Origin: an uncultured Oscillospiraceae bacterium
Lineage (GTDB): Bacteria > Bacillota > Clostridia > Oscillospirales > Oscillospiraceae
Assembly (NCBI GenBank): GCA_934667815.1
Contig: CAKUMO010000010.1
Span: 17,811 to 81,810, forward strand
Direction: 5' to 3'
Length of the DNA: 64,000 nt
Shown: positions 17,007 through 24,993 of the stretch, in pieces
How the letters are laid out: each line of letters starts with the position of its first letter
Position numbering within the stretch: position 1 is the first letter of the stretch
Notes under the pieces: model-generated
Databases searched by the model: none
The model's input: the letters and a program-made list of their open reading frames with translations, nothing else
What the model was told of the DNA's origin: nothing
Program-made: the position numbers and the translations under genes

Positions 17007-18023
17007 TCAGTCTCGAACCTGCCAAGCCGTAGGGATAAACAGCTCGGAGTATTTGTACATTGCGTATTTATCGGTCATTCCGGCAATGTAATCGCAGACC
17101 GTGCGGCCCATGCCTTCAAACGTGATCTGCGGCTGGAAGTCCTCCGGCAGCGCCTCGGGGTGCCTGATATAATACTCATAAAGCTCCTGCAAAATGCGCC
17201 GTGCCTTGGATTCCTCGCCCTTGGCGACGGGATTTTTATATACGCGCTCGAACATGAACGCGCGTAGCGACTCCATGGCCTGCCGGATCTCCTCGTCCAT
17301 ACCCAGCTCGCCGGAGTTGAGCGTGTGAAAGATCATATTCGTGACCAGCGTGTTGATACGGTCGCGGTGGCTCTCGCCCAAAACGTTGGCAATCTCGCGC
17401 GGGATGTCGCGGTCGGTCAGAATGCCTGCGCGCATCGCGTCGTCAATGTCGTGGTTGATGTAGGCGATCTGGTCGGAGATGCGTACGATCTGTCCCTCAA
17501 GCGTCTCGGGCAGACGGCTCGAGCGGCTGTGCCCGAGGATGCCCATGCGCACTTCATAGGTCAGATTCAGTCCCGCACCGTCCTTTTCCAGAAGATCGAC
17601 CACCCGCAGCGACTGCTCGTTGTGGTGGAAGGGCGTGCCCATGACCTCCGTCAGAGCAACCTCGCCCGCGTGCCCAAAGGGCGTGTGGCCGAGATCATGG
17701 CCGAAGGCGATGGCTTCGGAAAGATCCTCGTTCAAGCGCAGTGCGCGCGTGATCGTGCGAGCAACACGCGCAACCTCGAGCGTGTGGGTCATGCGCGTGC
17801 GGTAGTGGTCGCCCTCCGGCTGCAAAAAGACCTGCGTCTTGTGCATCAGGCGGCGGAAGGACTTACTGTGCAGGATGCGGTCGGAATCGCGCTGGTAGCA
17901 GGTGCGCACATCGTTTTCCTTTTCCGGCTCCTCGCGCAGCCGTCCGCGCGAAGCGTCCGAAAACTGTGCGCGGCTGCTCAACCGCAGGTGCTCCTCCTGC
18001 TCCAATTGCTCGCGGATGGTCAT
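17007..18023 (-). CDS. dgt: Deoxyguanosinetriphosphate triphosphohydrolase-like HD protein
   Basis: Hydrolyses dNTPs to the nucleoside and tripolyphosphate, controlling nucleotide pools. 338 residues. HD-domain metal ligands are visible: H80 in RMTHTLEVARVA, and H109-D110 in FGHDLGHTPFGHAGE; RILHSKSFRRLMHKTQVF is the family N-terminal signature. Lies between yigZ and dnaG in the same operon. Type-I versus other dGTPase subclass cannot be told from sequence alone. Confidence 0.93.
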   Translation of the reverse strand: MTIREQLEQEEHLRLSSRAQFSDASRGRLREEPEKENDVRTCYQRDSDRILHSKSFRRLMHKTQVFLQPEGDHYRTRMTHTLEVARVARTITRALRLNEDLSEAIAFGHDLGHTPFGHAGEVALTEVMGTPFHHNEQSLRVVDLLEKDGAGLNLTYEVRMGILGHSRSSRLPETLEGQIVRISDQIAYINHDIDDAMRAGILTDRDIPREIANVLGESHRDRINTLVTNMIFHTLNSGELGMDEEIRQAMESLRAFMFERVYKNPVAKGEESKARRILQELYEYYIRHPEALPEDFQPQITFEGMGRTVCDYIAGMTDKYAMYKYSELFIPTAWQVRD

Positions 18024-18044
18024 GACTGCACGCTCCTTTTCATT

Positions 18045-18671
18045 TCATTCAAGCGGGAATGCGCGGTATTCGTTTTCGCCGGTGATGCCCTCGATGGTTC
18101 CGGCAGAGAGGTCGTAAACATGGTCCAAAAACGCCGTGACCTGCATCTGCGGCAGCAAAAGATCAAAGCTGACGTCCGCGCCGAACTCCACATTCTGCAC
18201 GATGCCGCCGAAGGCCGTGACCTCCAGCCGCAGCCGTTCATACCAGCTATAAGAGCATGGCAGATATACCCGCGTCCACACGCGCTTCATCGCGCGTCCC
18301 GCGGTGTCGAGCGCCAGCTTGGCGCTGTGCGCATAGGCGCGCACCAGCCCGCCCGCGCCGAGCAGGATCCCGCCGAAATATCGTGTGACAACGCACGTCA
18401 CATTATAAATTTCCTCACGCTGCAGAACCTGCAAAACCGGCATGCCCGCCGTGCCGCCCGGCTCGCCGTCATCGGAAAAGCGCGTCGGGCCGTCCTTGAT
18501 GATGTAGGCATAGACATTGTGCGTCGCGTCCCAGTAGGTCTCGCGCATCTGTTTGAGCCGCGCAAGAGCCTGCTCCTCCGTATCCGTGCAGAAAATATGT
18601 CCGATGAAGCGTGAACGCCGCTCGATGAACTCAGCATCGGCGTCCTTGGCCGGGATCAAATACTCCGTCAT
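18045..18671 (-). CDS. yigZ: YigZ/IMPACT family protein
   Basis: A 208-residue UPF0029/IMPACT family protein. The N-terminal RSRFIGHIFCTDTEEQAL and the DDGEPGGTAGMPVL and VVTRYFGGILLGAGGLVRAY motifs identify it. Its function is not settled: it has ribosomal-protein S5-like fold, and some members act in translation or as peptidase accessory factors. The start overlaps the hflX stop by ATGA, and dgt follows 21 bp later, so it is translated as part of the hflX-dgt-dnaG-rpoD operon. Confidence 0.92.
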   Translation of the reverse strand: MTEYLIPAKDADAEFIERRSRFIGHIFCTDTEEQALARLKQMRETYWDATHNVYAYIIKDGPTRFSDDGEPGGTAGMPVLQVLQREEIYNVTCVVTRYFGGILLGAGGLVRAYAHSAKLALDTAGRAMKRVWTRVYLPCSYSWYERLRLEVTAFGGIVQNVEFGADVSFDLLLPQMQVTAFLDHVYDLSAGTIEGITGENEYRAFPLE

Positions 18672-19939
18672 GCCTCCGGCTCCTTTACAAAGCGGCGGTA
18701 GCGGCCGAAAAGCTCGTCATTGCAGACGACCTCGACCTCAACGCCCTCCGCGCCGTACTCCGTGCGCAGCACCTGTGCCTGATCGTGCAGCGTCTCCAGA
18801 ACGCCCGCCTGCGCATACGGCAGCAGCAGCGTCACATGATGGAGCTGACCCAGCAGCGTCTCCTCAATGCGCGTGAGCAGCTCGTCCATGCCGATGCCGC
18901 TCCGGGCGCACATGGGGATGTTCTTCTCCCCGATGGGCAGAACGGTAATATCCTGTAACAAATCCGCCTTGTTATAGCAGCGCAGCACCGGCACACCGGG
19001 CTTTGCCAGCTTCTCGATCAGGCCGTCCACGACCTTGATATGCGCCTCGCGCTCCGGATCGGACGCGTCGATGACGTGCAGCAGGAGGTCGGCGTACTGC
19101 AATTCCTCCATCGTCGCCTGAAACGCCTCAATGAGATCATGCGGCAGCTTGGAGATAAAGCCGACGGTGTCGGACAGCAGAATTTCCAGATGATCGGACA
19201 CACGCAGACGGCGCGTTGTAGTATCCAGCGTGTCAAACAGACGATCGTTTGCCGGGATGCCTGCATCCGTGAGCTGATTGAGCAGCGTGGATTTTCCTGC
19301 GTTCGTGTAGCCCACCAGCGCAACAACGGGAATGGAATTTTTCAGCCGGCGTTCGCGCTGCACGCCGCGCACGCGGCGCACCTCGTCCAGCTCCGCACGC
19401 AGACGCGTAATGCGCTCGCGGATGTGGCGGCGATCCGTCTCGAGTTTGGTCTCGCCGGGGCCACGCGTGCCGATGCCGCCGCCGAGACGGGACATGGACT
19501 TGCCCATGCCGGAAAGCCGCGGCAGCAGATACTGATACTGCGCCAGCTCCACCTGCAGACGGCCCTCGGCCGTCTTGGCACGCTGGGCAAAAATATCGAG
19601 AATGAGGGCGCTGCGATCCAGAACCGTCGCCTGCGTCAGCTCCTCAAGAGAACGGATCTGTGCGGGCGAAAGGTCATTATCGAACACAACCAGCGTCGCG
19701 CCGGTATTCTCCACAAGCTGGCGCACCTCCTCGGCCTTGCCCTCGCCAATGAAGCAGTGCGGGTCGGGCGTGTGGCGGTTTTGCAGCACCTTGGCCTCGC
19801 AGAGGCCGCCCGCCGTTTCCAGCAGCGCTTCCAGCTCATCCAGCGAGGCCTCCGTCGCCGTTTCCTCCGGCTTGAAGCAATCGGCGTTCAAGCCGACAAG
19901 GATCGCCTTCTCCGAGGCGACACGATCGTTTGGAATCAT
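18668..19939 (-). CDS. hflX: GTPase HflX
   Basis: Ribosome-splitting GTPase acting in heat shock or stalled-ribosome rescue. 423 residues: N-terminal HflX domain with HCFIGEGKAEEV; the glycine-rich linker RLGGGIGTRGPGETKLETDRR; then the G domain with G1 GYTNAGKST (about residue 211), G3 DTVGFISKLP and G4 NKAD. AGGAGA precedes the ATG. It leads the yigZ-dgt-dnaG-rpoD run and lies just downstream of the rpmE terminator. Confidence 0.97.
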   Translation of the reverse strand: MIPNDRVASEKAILVGLNADCFKPEETATEASLDELEALLETAGGLCEAKVLQNRHTPDPHCFIGEGKAEEVRQLVENTGATLVVFDNDLSPAQIRSLEELTQATVLDRSALILDIFAQRAKTAEGRLQVELAQYQYLLPRLSGMGKSMSRLGGGIGTRGPGETKLETDRRHIRERITRLRAELDEVRRVRGVQRERRLKNSIPVVALVGYTNAGKSTLLNQLTDAGIPANDRLFDTLDTTTRRLRVSDHLEILLSDTVGFISKLPHDLIEAFQATMEELQYADLLLHVIDASDPEREAHIKVVDGLIEKLAKPGVPVLRCYNKADLLQDITVLPIGEKNIPMCARSGIGMDELLTRIEETLLGQLHHVTLLLPYAQAGVLETLHDQAQVLRTEYGAEGVEVEVVCNDELFGRYRRFVKEPEA

Positions 19940-19973
19940 CGCATTCTCCTACCATGATTTGACAAAAAATATG

Positions 19974-20002
19974 AAAAAAGTTCGCACCGATACGATGCGA
20001 AC
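19974..20002 (-). terminator. Intrinsic terminator of rpmE
   Basis: Minus-strand stem GTTCGCATCG / CGGTGCGAAC followed by a T-rich run (TTTTTTCAT). Some readthrough into hflX is likely because no strong hflX promoter is seen. Confidence 0.82.
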
Positions 20003-20010
20003 TTTACTCA

Positions 20011-20211
20011 TTACTTCAGACCGAACTTCTTGTTGAAACGGTCAACACGTCCACCAGTGTCAACCAGCTTCTGCTTGCCGGTGTAGAAAGGGTGGCACTT
20101 GGAGCAAATTTCAACCTTGATGTCCTTCTTGGTGGACCCGGTCTCGATAACCTCGCCGCACGCGCATCTGATCGTCGTCTGTTCGTACTTCGGATGGATT
20201 CCTTCCTTCAT
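20011..20211 (-). CDS. rpmE: 50S ribosomal protein L31
   Basis: A 66-residue zinc-binding L31. [21 protein letters not shown] and [14 protein letters not shown] are diagnostic, with CxC and CxxC zinc ligands present, so this is the Zn-containing type rather than the Zn-free paralogue. The ATG at 20211 is preferred over GTG at 20220 because AGAGGTG would be too close to the latter. Promoter TTGCAA-17-TACTAT and terminator are both visible. Confidence 0.98.
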   Translation of the reverse strand: MKEGIHPKYEQTTIRCACGEVIETGSTKKDIKVEICSKCHPFYTGKQKLVDTGGRVDRFNKKFGLK

Positions 20212-20277
20212 TGCATTCACCTCTTTCTCTTAGTCGTAAAAGGACATTCTTGTCCTCTTGTTATCAATCGCCCGACT

Positions 20278-20306
20278 ATAGTATCATAGATTCTGCCGGA
20301 TTGCAA
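20278..20306 (-). promoter_or_regulatory. Promoter of rpmE
   Basis: Minus strand TTGCAA (20301-20306), 17-bp spacer, TACTAT (20278-20283). Confidence 0.6.
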
Positions 20307-20336
20307 GTCTTTTTTTCGAACTTGGTAGAAAAACTT

Positions 20337-20744
20337 TTACTCCATCGGCATTTCATGGGGCATGGCAGGCTCAACAATGAAGGTATTGCTGAACACGCCC
20401 ACTTTCATATACACCTTGGCATAGGCAATCGGTGCCTGCGGTGTCAGCGTAAAGGTCAGATCCCGGCAGCGCCGGTTCATGCCGCAGGCAAAATGGAGCG
20501 TGTGCGTTCCCATCGGAAGCGGAATCCGAAGGCTCTGCTTGTTTCCGATATATCCCAGCGGCTGCCCGTCAATATAGATTCCGAATCCGCCGGCAATGCC
20601 GATGGGAGAACCCTTGCGGTAGATCTGCACCATACCCATTCCGGCAAAGTGAATGGGCGTACCGCATTTCCCGCAGTAGCAGTTTGCCTGCGTTTCGACA
20701 AGTTCACCGCACTGTGGGCATCTCGTGCGAAGCATAATTGCCAT
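20337..20744 (-). CDS. Zinc-ribbon protein with C-terminal beta-rich domain, function unknown
   Basis: 135 residues. An N-terminal zinc ribbon (CPQCGE at residues 9-14 with CYCGKCG at 22-28) is followed by a beta-rich domain of about 90 residues with GIYIDGQPLGYIGNKQSLRIPLPMGTH, a pattern like PEGA or other small surface-type beta domains. No signal peptide or membrane helix. GGAGAG precedes the ATG and a consensus promoter (TTGACA-17-TATGAT) lies at 20774-20802, so it is probably monocistronic. No function is proposed. Confidence 0.75.
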   Translation of the reverse strand: MAIMLRTRCPQCGELVETQANCYCGKCGTPIHFAGMGMVQIYRKGSPIGIAGGFGIYIDGQPLGYIGNKQSLRIPLPMGTHTLHFACGMNRRCRDLTFTLTPQAPIAYAKVYMKVGVFSNTFIVEPAMPHEMPME

Positions 20745-20773
20745 ATCTTTCTCTCCTTTTCCTGATCATGGTT

Positions 20774-20802
20774 ATCATATCATATTCTTCCGGCCTTGTC
20801 AA
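20774..20802 (-). promoter_or_regulatory. Promoter of zinc-ribbon gene
   Basis: Minus strand perfect TTGACA (20797-20802), 17-bp spacer, TATGAT (20774-20779); it abuts the tmcAL stop codon. Confidence 0.7.
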
Positions 20803-20803
20803 T

Positions 20804-21937
20804 TCATTGCGGTGCACGGAACAAGCGCGCAGTGCGCTCCCGGTTTACCGCAAAATGATCCGCCGTACCGAACAGGCCATAGAGGTCGGCTGCGCGGCGC
20901 TCCAGCTCGGCATACTCGCATGCGGGGGCGCGCTCTCCGGTGTGCAGGAGCAAAAGCTCCCCCGTCTTTTTCGCCTGGCGCAGAACGCCCTGTCCGCGCG
21001 AATCGACCGCCAGCACGCGCACATAGGGCGCAGACGCGCTCAAAAGCGCCTCGGAAATGCCCAGATAGGCGCAGAGCAGCAGACGCATCAGCCGCGTGTG
21101 CGTGTAGCGCTTGGATTTTGCCGCGCTCACAATGTCCGCAAGCGTTTCTTCCGTGCGGCAGGCCGTCATGACCCTGCGCCACAGTCCCTCAGAGCCGTAG
21201 GGCAGCGCCTCGAATTCCGCCGCGCTCATTGCCCGCAGACGTGCCAGCCACGCCCGCTCGCCCGCCTCGACGGTGTAACGTGCGGCGCCGGCAAAGATCC
21301 TTCGCGCATTCTCCGGCACAAAGCCCGTCCAGTCCGATTGCCTGCGCAAAAACGACGCCGAGGGCGCGGCAGGATCGCTGCCCGCGTGATAATCTCCGTC
21401 TCGATGGACAAGCACAGGCTCGATCGCGCTGTTCTGCCGCAGCAGCGCCTTGCAATACTCCACAGCCAGAATGGAATTGGGCGTTTCCAGCACGGAGGCC
21501 GGCTGCCCCAGTGCCTCGAGCGCACGCTGCCGCGCCGCCGGGAAGGAGATTCCATGCTTCAGTTCACGCTTCAACGCTTCGGAAAAATCAGGGGTATCCA
21601 GCGCTCTTGCGGTTGACATAATTCTATTCAAATCTGCATCCTCGCTGCCGAAGCACAGTGCGTCGATGCAGCCCATGCGCGTGAAGATCTCCACGCCGCC
21701 TGCCGCGAAGCCCTCGGCCGAGCGCAGCGCATAGGTCACGGGCAGCTCCAGAACCAGATCTGCACCGCAGCGCAGCGCCGCCTCTGCCCGCGTCCATTTA
21801 TCGAGCAGTGCAGGCTCGCCGCGCTGGACATAATTTCCGCTCATCAGGCAGATCTTTACGCCTTCGAGCGCAGCAAGCTGCTTTGCATGGCCGTTATGAA
21901 AGGGATTGTACTCGCAGATAATGCCGATGTTTTTCAG
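20804..21937 (-). CDS. tmcAL: tRNA(Met) cytidine acetate ligase (TmcAL/YlbM), apparent CTG start
   Basis: ATP-dependent enzyme that acetylates C34 of elongator tRNA-Met using acetate. The first ATG in frame (21844, MSGNYVQRG) would delete the catalytic N-terminus. Upstream in the same frame are 31 codons encoding IGIICEYNPFHNGH, which contains the nucleotidylyltransferase HxGH motif expected here, before a TGA. The codon aligned to the usual Met is CTG at 21937-21935, with GAGGGG six bases upstream; ATT two codons earlier is the only other rare option. The total of 377 residues fits the family. ALLDKWTRAEAAL and GADLVLELPVTYA are family signatures. Divergent from ackA, which produces or uses acetate. 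Confidence 0.88.
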   Translation of the reverse strand: MKNIGIICEYNPFHNGHAKQLAALEGVKICLMSGNYVQRGEPALLDKWTRAEAALRCGADLVLELPVTYALRSAEGFAAGGVEIFTRMGCIDALCFGSEDADLNRIMSTARALDTPDFSEALKRELKHGISFPAARQRALEALGQPASVLETPNSILAVEYCKALLRQNSAIEPVLVHRDGDYHAGSDPAAPSASFLRRQSDWTGFVPENARRIFAGAARYTVEAGERAWLARLRAMSAAEFEALPYGSEGLWRRVMTACRTEETLADIVSAAKSKRYTHTRLMRLLLCAYLGISEALLSASAPYVRVLAVDSRGQGVLRQAKKTGELLLLHTGERAPACEYAELERRAADLYGLFGTADHFAVNRERTARLFRAPQ

Positions 21938-21964
21938 AAAAATCCCCTCATTTCAAAAAAGTAC

Positions 21965-21993
21965 TTGTCACTTCTGCAAATTTATTATAGAAT
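21965..21993 (+). promoter_or_regulatory. Promoter of ackA
   Basis: TTGTCA (21965-21970), 17-bp spacer, TAGAAT (21988-21993), leaving a leader of about 65 nt. Confidence 0.65.
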
Positions 21994-22065
21994 AGGGATG
22001 TATGTGCTAATACTACCACAAAATGCAAAAAATAGAAACAAGTTTTTACAGGAGTTGAAATCACC

Positions 22066-23265
22066 ATGAACATTCTCGTTATCAACGCAGGCAGTTCCTC
22101 GCTCAAGTATCAGCTCATGAACCCCGAGACCGGCGAGGTCTTTGCCAAGGGTCTGTGCGAGCGTATTTACATTGACGGCCGCCTGACGCACAAGGTTCCC
22201 GCAAAGGACATCAAGGTCGTGCGCGAGATTCCCATGCCCAGCCACTCCGAAGCCATCGAAGCCGTGCTGTCCATTCTGGTCGATCCGGAATACGGCGTTA
22301 TCAAGTCCGTCAGCGAGATCGACGCCGTCGGTCACCGCGTCCTGCACGGCGGCGACAAGTTCATTGAGTCCTGCATCATTGACGAGGCCTGCAAGCAGGC
22401 CATCCGCGACTGCATCCCGCTCGGCCCGCTGCACAACCCTGCCAACCTCATGGGCATCGAAGCCTGCGAGAAGGTCATGCCCGGCACGCCACAGGTCGCC
22501 GTGTTCGACACCGCGTTCCATATGACCATGCCGCCGAAGGCCTATCGCTACGCCATCCCCACCGAGTATTACGAGAACGACCATCTGCGCCGCTATGGCT
22601 TCCACGGCACGTCCCACCGCTTCGTCTCCAAGCGCGCCATCGAACTGATGGGCAAGCCCGCAAGCGAGCTGAAGATCATCGTCTGCCACCTCGGCAACGG
22701 CTCCTCCCTCTCCGCCGTTGCGGACGGCAAGTGCCAGGACACCTCCATGGGCCTCAGCCCTCTGGCCGGTGTTCCCATGGGCACGCGTGCGGGCGACATT
22801 GATACCTGCGTCGCGCAGTTCATCATGAACAAGTACAACATGACCGCCGACGAATGCCTGACCATGCTCAACAAGAAGTCCGGCGTACTTGCACTGTCCA
22901 ACGGCCTGTCCTCCGACTTCCGCGATCTGGAAGCCGGCGCAAAGGACGGCAACGAAGCCTGCCAGCTCGCGCTGGACAAGTTCTGCTACGAGGTTCGCAA
23001 GTATATCGGCGCCTACGCCGCCGCGCTGGGCGGCCTCGACTGCCTCGTGTTCACCGCCGGTGTCGGTGAGAACGGCTGCACCAACCGTGCCGCCATCTGC
23101 GAGGGGCTGGAATTCCTCGGCGTGAAGCTCGACCCCGAGCGCAACAAGGTTCGCGGCGAGGAAGCGCTGATTTCCGCCGACGATTCCCGCGTCAAGGTCT
23201 GGGTCATCCCCACCAACGAGGAGCTTATGATCGCGCAGGACACTGCCGCTCTCTGCGGAAAATAA
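22066..23265 (+). CDS. ackA: Acetate kinase
   Basis: Interconverts acetyl phosphate plus ADP and acetate plus ATP, the final ATP-yielding step of acetate fermentation. The 399-residue length is standard. ASKHA-fold signatures are complete: NILVINAGSSSLKYQL at the N-terminus, HRVLHGGDKF, YGFHGTSHRFVS and CHLGNGSSLSAV, FTAGVGENG near the C-terminus. GGAG lies 9 bp before the ATG. No pta gene is adjacent; pepT follows after a hairpin. Transcribed away from tmcAL, whose enzyme consumes acetate. Confidence 0.98.
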   Translation: MNILVINAGSSSLKYQLMNPETGEVFAKGLCERIYIDGRLTHKVPAKDIKVVREIPMPSHSEAIEAVLSILVDPEYGVIKSVSEIDAVGHRVLHGGDKFIESCIIDEACKQAIRDCIPLGPLHNPANLMGIEACEKVMPGTPQVAVFDTAFHMTMPPKAYRYAIPTEYYENDHLRRYGFHGTSHRFVSKRAIELMGKPASELKIIVCHLGNGSSLSAVADGKCQDTSMGLSPLAGVPMGTRAGDIDTCVAQFIMNKYNMTADECLTMLNKKSGVLALSNGLSSDFRDLEAGAKDGNEACQLALDKFCYEVRKYIGAYAAALGGLDCLVFTAGVGENGCTNRAAICEGLEFLGVKLDPERNKVRGEEALISADDSRVKVWVIPTNEELMIAQDTAALCGK

Positions 23266-23277
23266 ATGCAAAAAACT

Positions 23278-23301
23278 CTGCCCCGACACCGGTCGGGGCA
23301 G
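23278..23301. terminator. Hairpin between ackA and pepT
   Basis: Stem CTGCCCCGAC / GTCGGGGCAG around ACCG. The T-run is on the minus side (AAAAAAC before it), so it is a weak plus-strand terminator at best; it may protect the ackA mRNA end. Confidence 0.45.
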
Positions 23302-23323
23302 AAGTCGAATTAGGAGAATGATT

Positions 23324-24532
23324 ATGACCGTTTCTGAACGTTTTTTACACTACGTTTCCTTTGACACACAGTCCGACGAGCACTCCGAGACCTGCCCGTC
23401 CACCGCGAAGCAGAAGCTGCTCGGCGCGGCTTTGGCAGACGAGATGCGCGCCATGGGCATTTCCGACGTACGCATGGACGAAAACGGCTATGTCTACGGC
23501 TCCGCCCCCGGCGCGGAAAACGCACCCGTCATCGGCCTGATCTCGCACATGGACACCTCTCCGGACTGCTCCGGCCGCGACATCCGCGCAAGAATCGTCG
23601 AATACAAGGGCGGCGACCTCTGCCTGAACGAAGCCGAGGGGATTTATCTGCGTCCGTCCGAGTTTCCGAGCCTGAACCGCAATGTAGGCAAGCACCTGAT
23701 CGTCACCGACGGCACGACACTGCTCGGCGCGGACGACAAAGCCGGCATCGCGGAGATTCTGACCGCCATAGAGGAGCTGATGGCCTCCGGCGAGGCACAT
23801 GCGCCCATCCGCATCGCCTTTACACCCGACGAGGAGATCGGCCGCGGCACCGACCGTTTCGATCTTGCGCACTTTGACGCCGACTATGCCTACACCGTGG
23901 ACGGCGGCACGCTGGGCGAGCTGGAATACGAGAATTTCAACGCCGCCTCCGCCGTCGTGACCGTCCACGGGCGCAACGTGCATCCCGGCAGCGCGAAAAA
24001 CTGCATGAAAAACGCGCAGCTCATCGCCATGGAATTCAACGCGCTGCTGCCCGTCCACGAGCGCCCCGAGAGCACCGAGGGCTACGAGGGCTTCAGCCAC
24101 CTGTGCGAAATGCAGGGAGAGGTGGAGCTTGCGCGGCTGGACTACATCATCCGCGACCACGACCGCACGAGGTTTGAGCGCCGCAAGGCGCAGTTCGGCG
24201 AAATCGCCGCGTTCCTGAACCGCAAGTACGGCGAGGGCACGGTTGAAGTCACGCTGCGCGACAGCTACTATAACATGCGCGAGAAGATCGAGCCGAAGCT
24301 CTTTATCGTCGAGGCTGCCGAGAAGGCCATGCGCGAGGCGGGCGTCACCCCCAGCATCGTTCCCATTCGCGGCGGCACGGACGGCGCACGTCTGTCCTAC
24401 GAGGGGCTTCCCTGCCCGAACCTGTTCACCGGCGGCGAGAACTATCACGGCCGCTTTGAATACGTTCCCGTCGAGGATATGCAGGCGGCAGTGCGCGTGC
24501 TGAAGAACATTCTGACCGACGCCGCCAAATGA
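23324..24532 (+). CDS. pepT: Peptidase T (tripeptidase)
   Basis: Cytosolic M20-family dizinc aminotripeptidase, 402 residues. Metal and catalytic motifs are visible: GLISHMDTSPD (zinc His and catalytic Asp), GADDKAGIAEI (bridging Asp), TPDEEIGRGTD (catalytic Glu-Glu), TVDGG, and the C-terminal IRGGTDGARLS with FTGGENYHGRFE. ATG 23324 is chosen over 23318 because AGGAGA would abut the earlier one. The mazG-like gene overlaps its stop by ATGA. Confidence 0.97.
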   Translation: MTVSERFLHYVSFDTQSDEHSETCPSTAKQKLLGAALADEMRAMGISDVRMDENGYVYGSAPGAENAPVIGLISHMDTSPDCSGRDIRARIVEYKGGDLCLNEAEGIYLRPSEFPSLNRNVGKHLIVTDGTTLLGADDKAGIAEILTAIEELMASGEAHAPIRIAFTPDEEIGRGTDRFDLAHFDADYAYTVDGGTLGELEYENFNAASAVVTVHGRNVHPGSAKNCMKNAQLIAMEFNALLPVHERPESTEGYEGFSHLCEMQGEVELARLDYIIRDHDRTRFERRKAQFGEIAAFLNRKYGEGTVEVTLRDSYYNMREKIEPKLFIVEAAEKAMREAGVTPSIVPIRGGTDGARLSYEGLPCPNLFTGGENYHGRFEYVPVEDMQAAVRVLKNILTDAAK

Positions 24533-24855
24533 CACCGAACGAGTATCAGGCGCAGGCCATGCGCTGGCTGAATCCGGCGCTTTCCGAGAAGGACACGCTC
24601 ATCAACGGCGTGATGGGACTCTGCGGCGAGAGCGGCGAGGTCATCGACCTTGTAAAAAAGCACCTGTCGCAGGGACACCCCCTCGACCGCGAGGCCGTGG
24701 CCGGGGAGCTGGGCGATGTGGCGTGGTATCTTGCTGAGACGGCCTACGTTCTCGGTTATTCTTTAGAGGACATTTTCAAGGCAAATCTCGCCAAGCTCGC
24801 CGCCCGCTACCCCGACGGCTTCTCCGTCGAGCGCTCCCTCCATCGGGACGAGTAA
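24529..24855 (+). CDS. MazG-like nucleotide pyrophosphohydrolase
   Basis: A 108-residue all-alpha NTP pyrophosphohydrolase of the MazG/NTP-PPase superfamily, cleaving non-canonical or excess NTPs to NMP and PPi. The metal-binding motif appears as GLCGESGEVIDLVKKH followed by ELGDVAWYLAETA (the ExxE...ExxD pattern). It is coupled to pepT by an ATGA overlap. The exact substrate is unknown; the short length fits single-domain members. Confidence 0.88.
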   Translation: MTPNEYQAQAMRWLNPALSEKDTLINGVMGLCGESGEVIDLVKKHLSQGHPLDREAVAGELGDVAWYLAETAYVLGYSLEDIFKANLAKLAARYPDGFSVERSLHRDE

Positions 24856-24871
24856 AATTTCATTTTGTCTC

Positions 24872-24899
24872 TTGACATTTGATCCGAATTCAATATAAT
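24872..24899 (+). promoter_or_regulatory. Near-consensus promoter directly before a terminator
   Basis: Perfect TTGACA (24872-24877) and perfect TATAAT (24894-24899) with a 16-bp spacer. Predicted start near 24906, only a few bases before the hairpin terminator at 24909-24952. Confidence 0.85.
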
Positions 24900-24908
24900 A
24901 AAGCTAAG

Positions 24909-24952
24909 GACAGACGCAGCATAGGGTTTCCCGCAGCCGCGTCTGTCTTTTT
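24909..24952 (+). terminator. Leader terminator/attenuator upstream of TraB lipoprotein gene
   Basis: Stem GACAGACGC / GCGTCTGTC with an internal GGGTTTCCC mini-hairpin, followed by TTTTT. It would end most transcripts from the promoter at 24872 as an RNA of about 47 nt. Confidence 0.75.
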
Positions 24953-24993
24953 ATCAATTTTCAAATGATGTGAGAAAGAGAGGAGAAATCATC

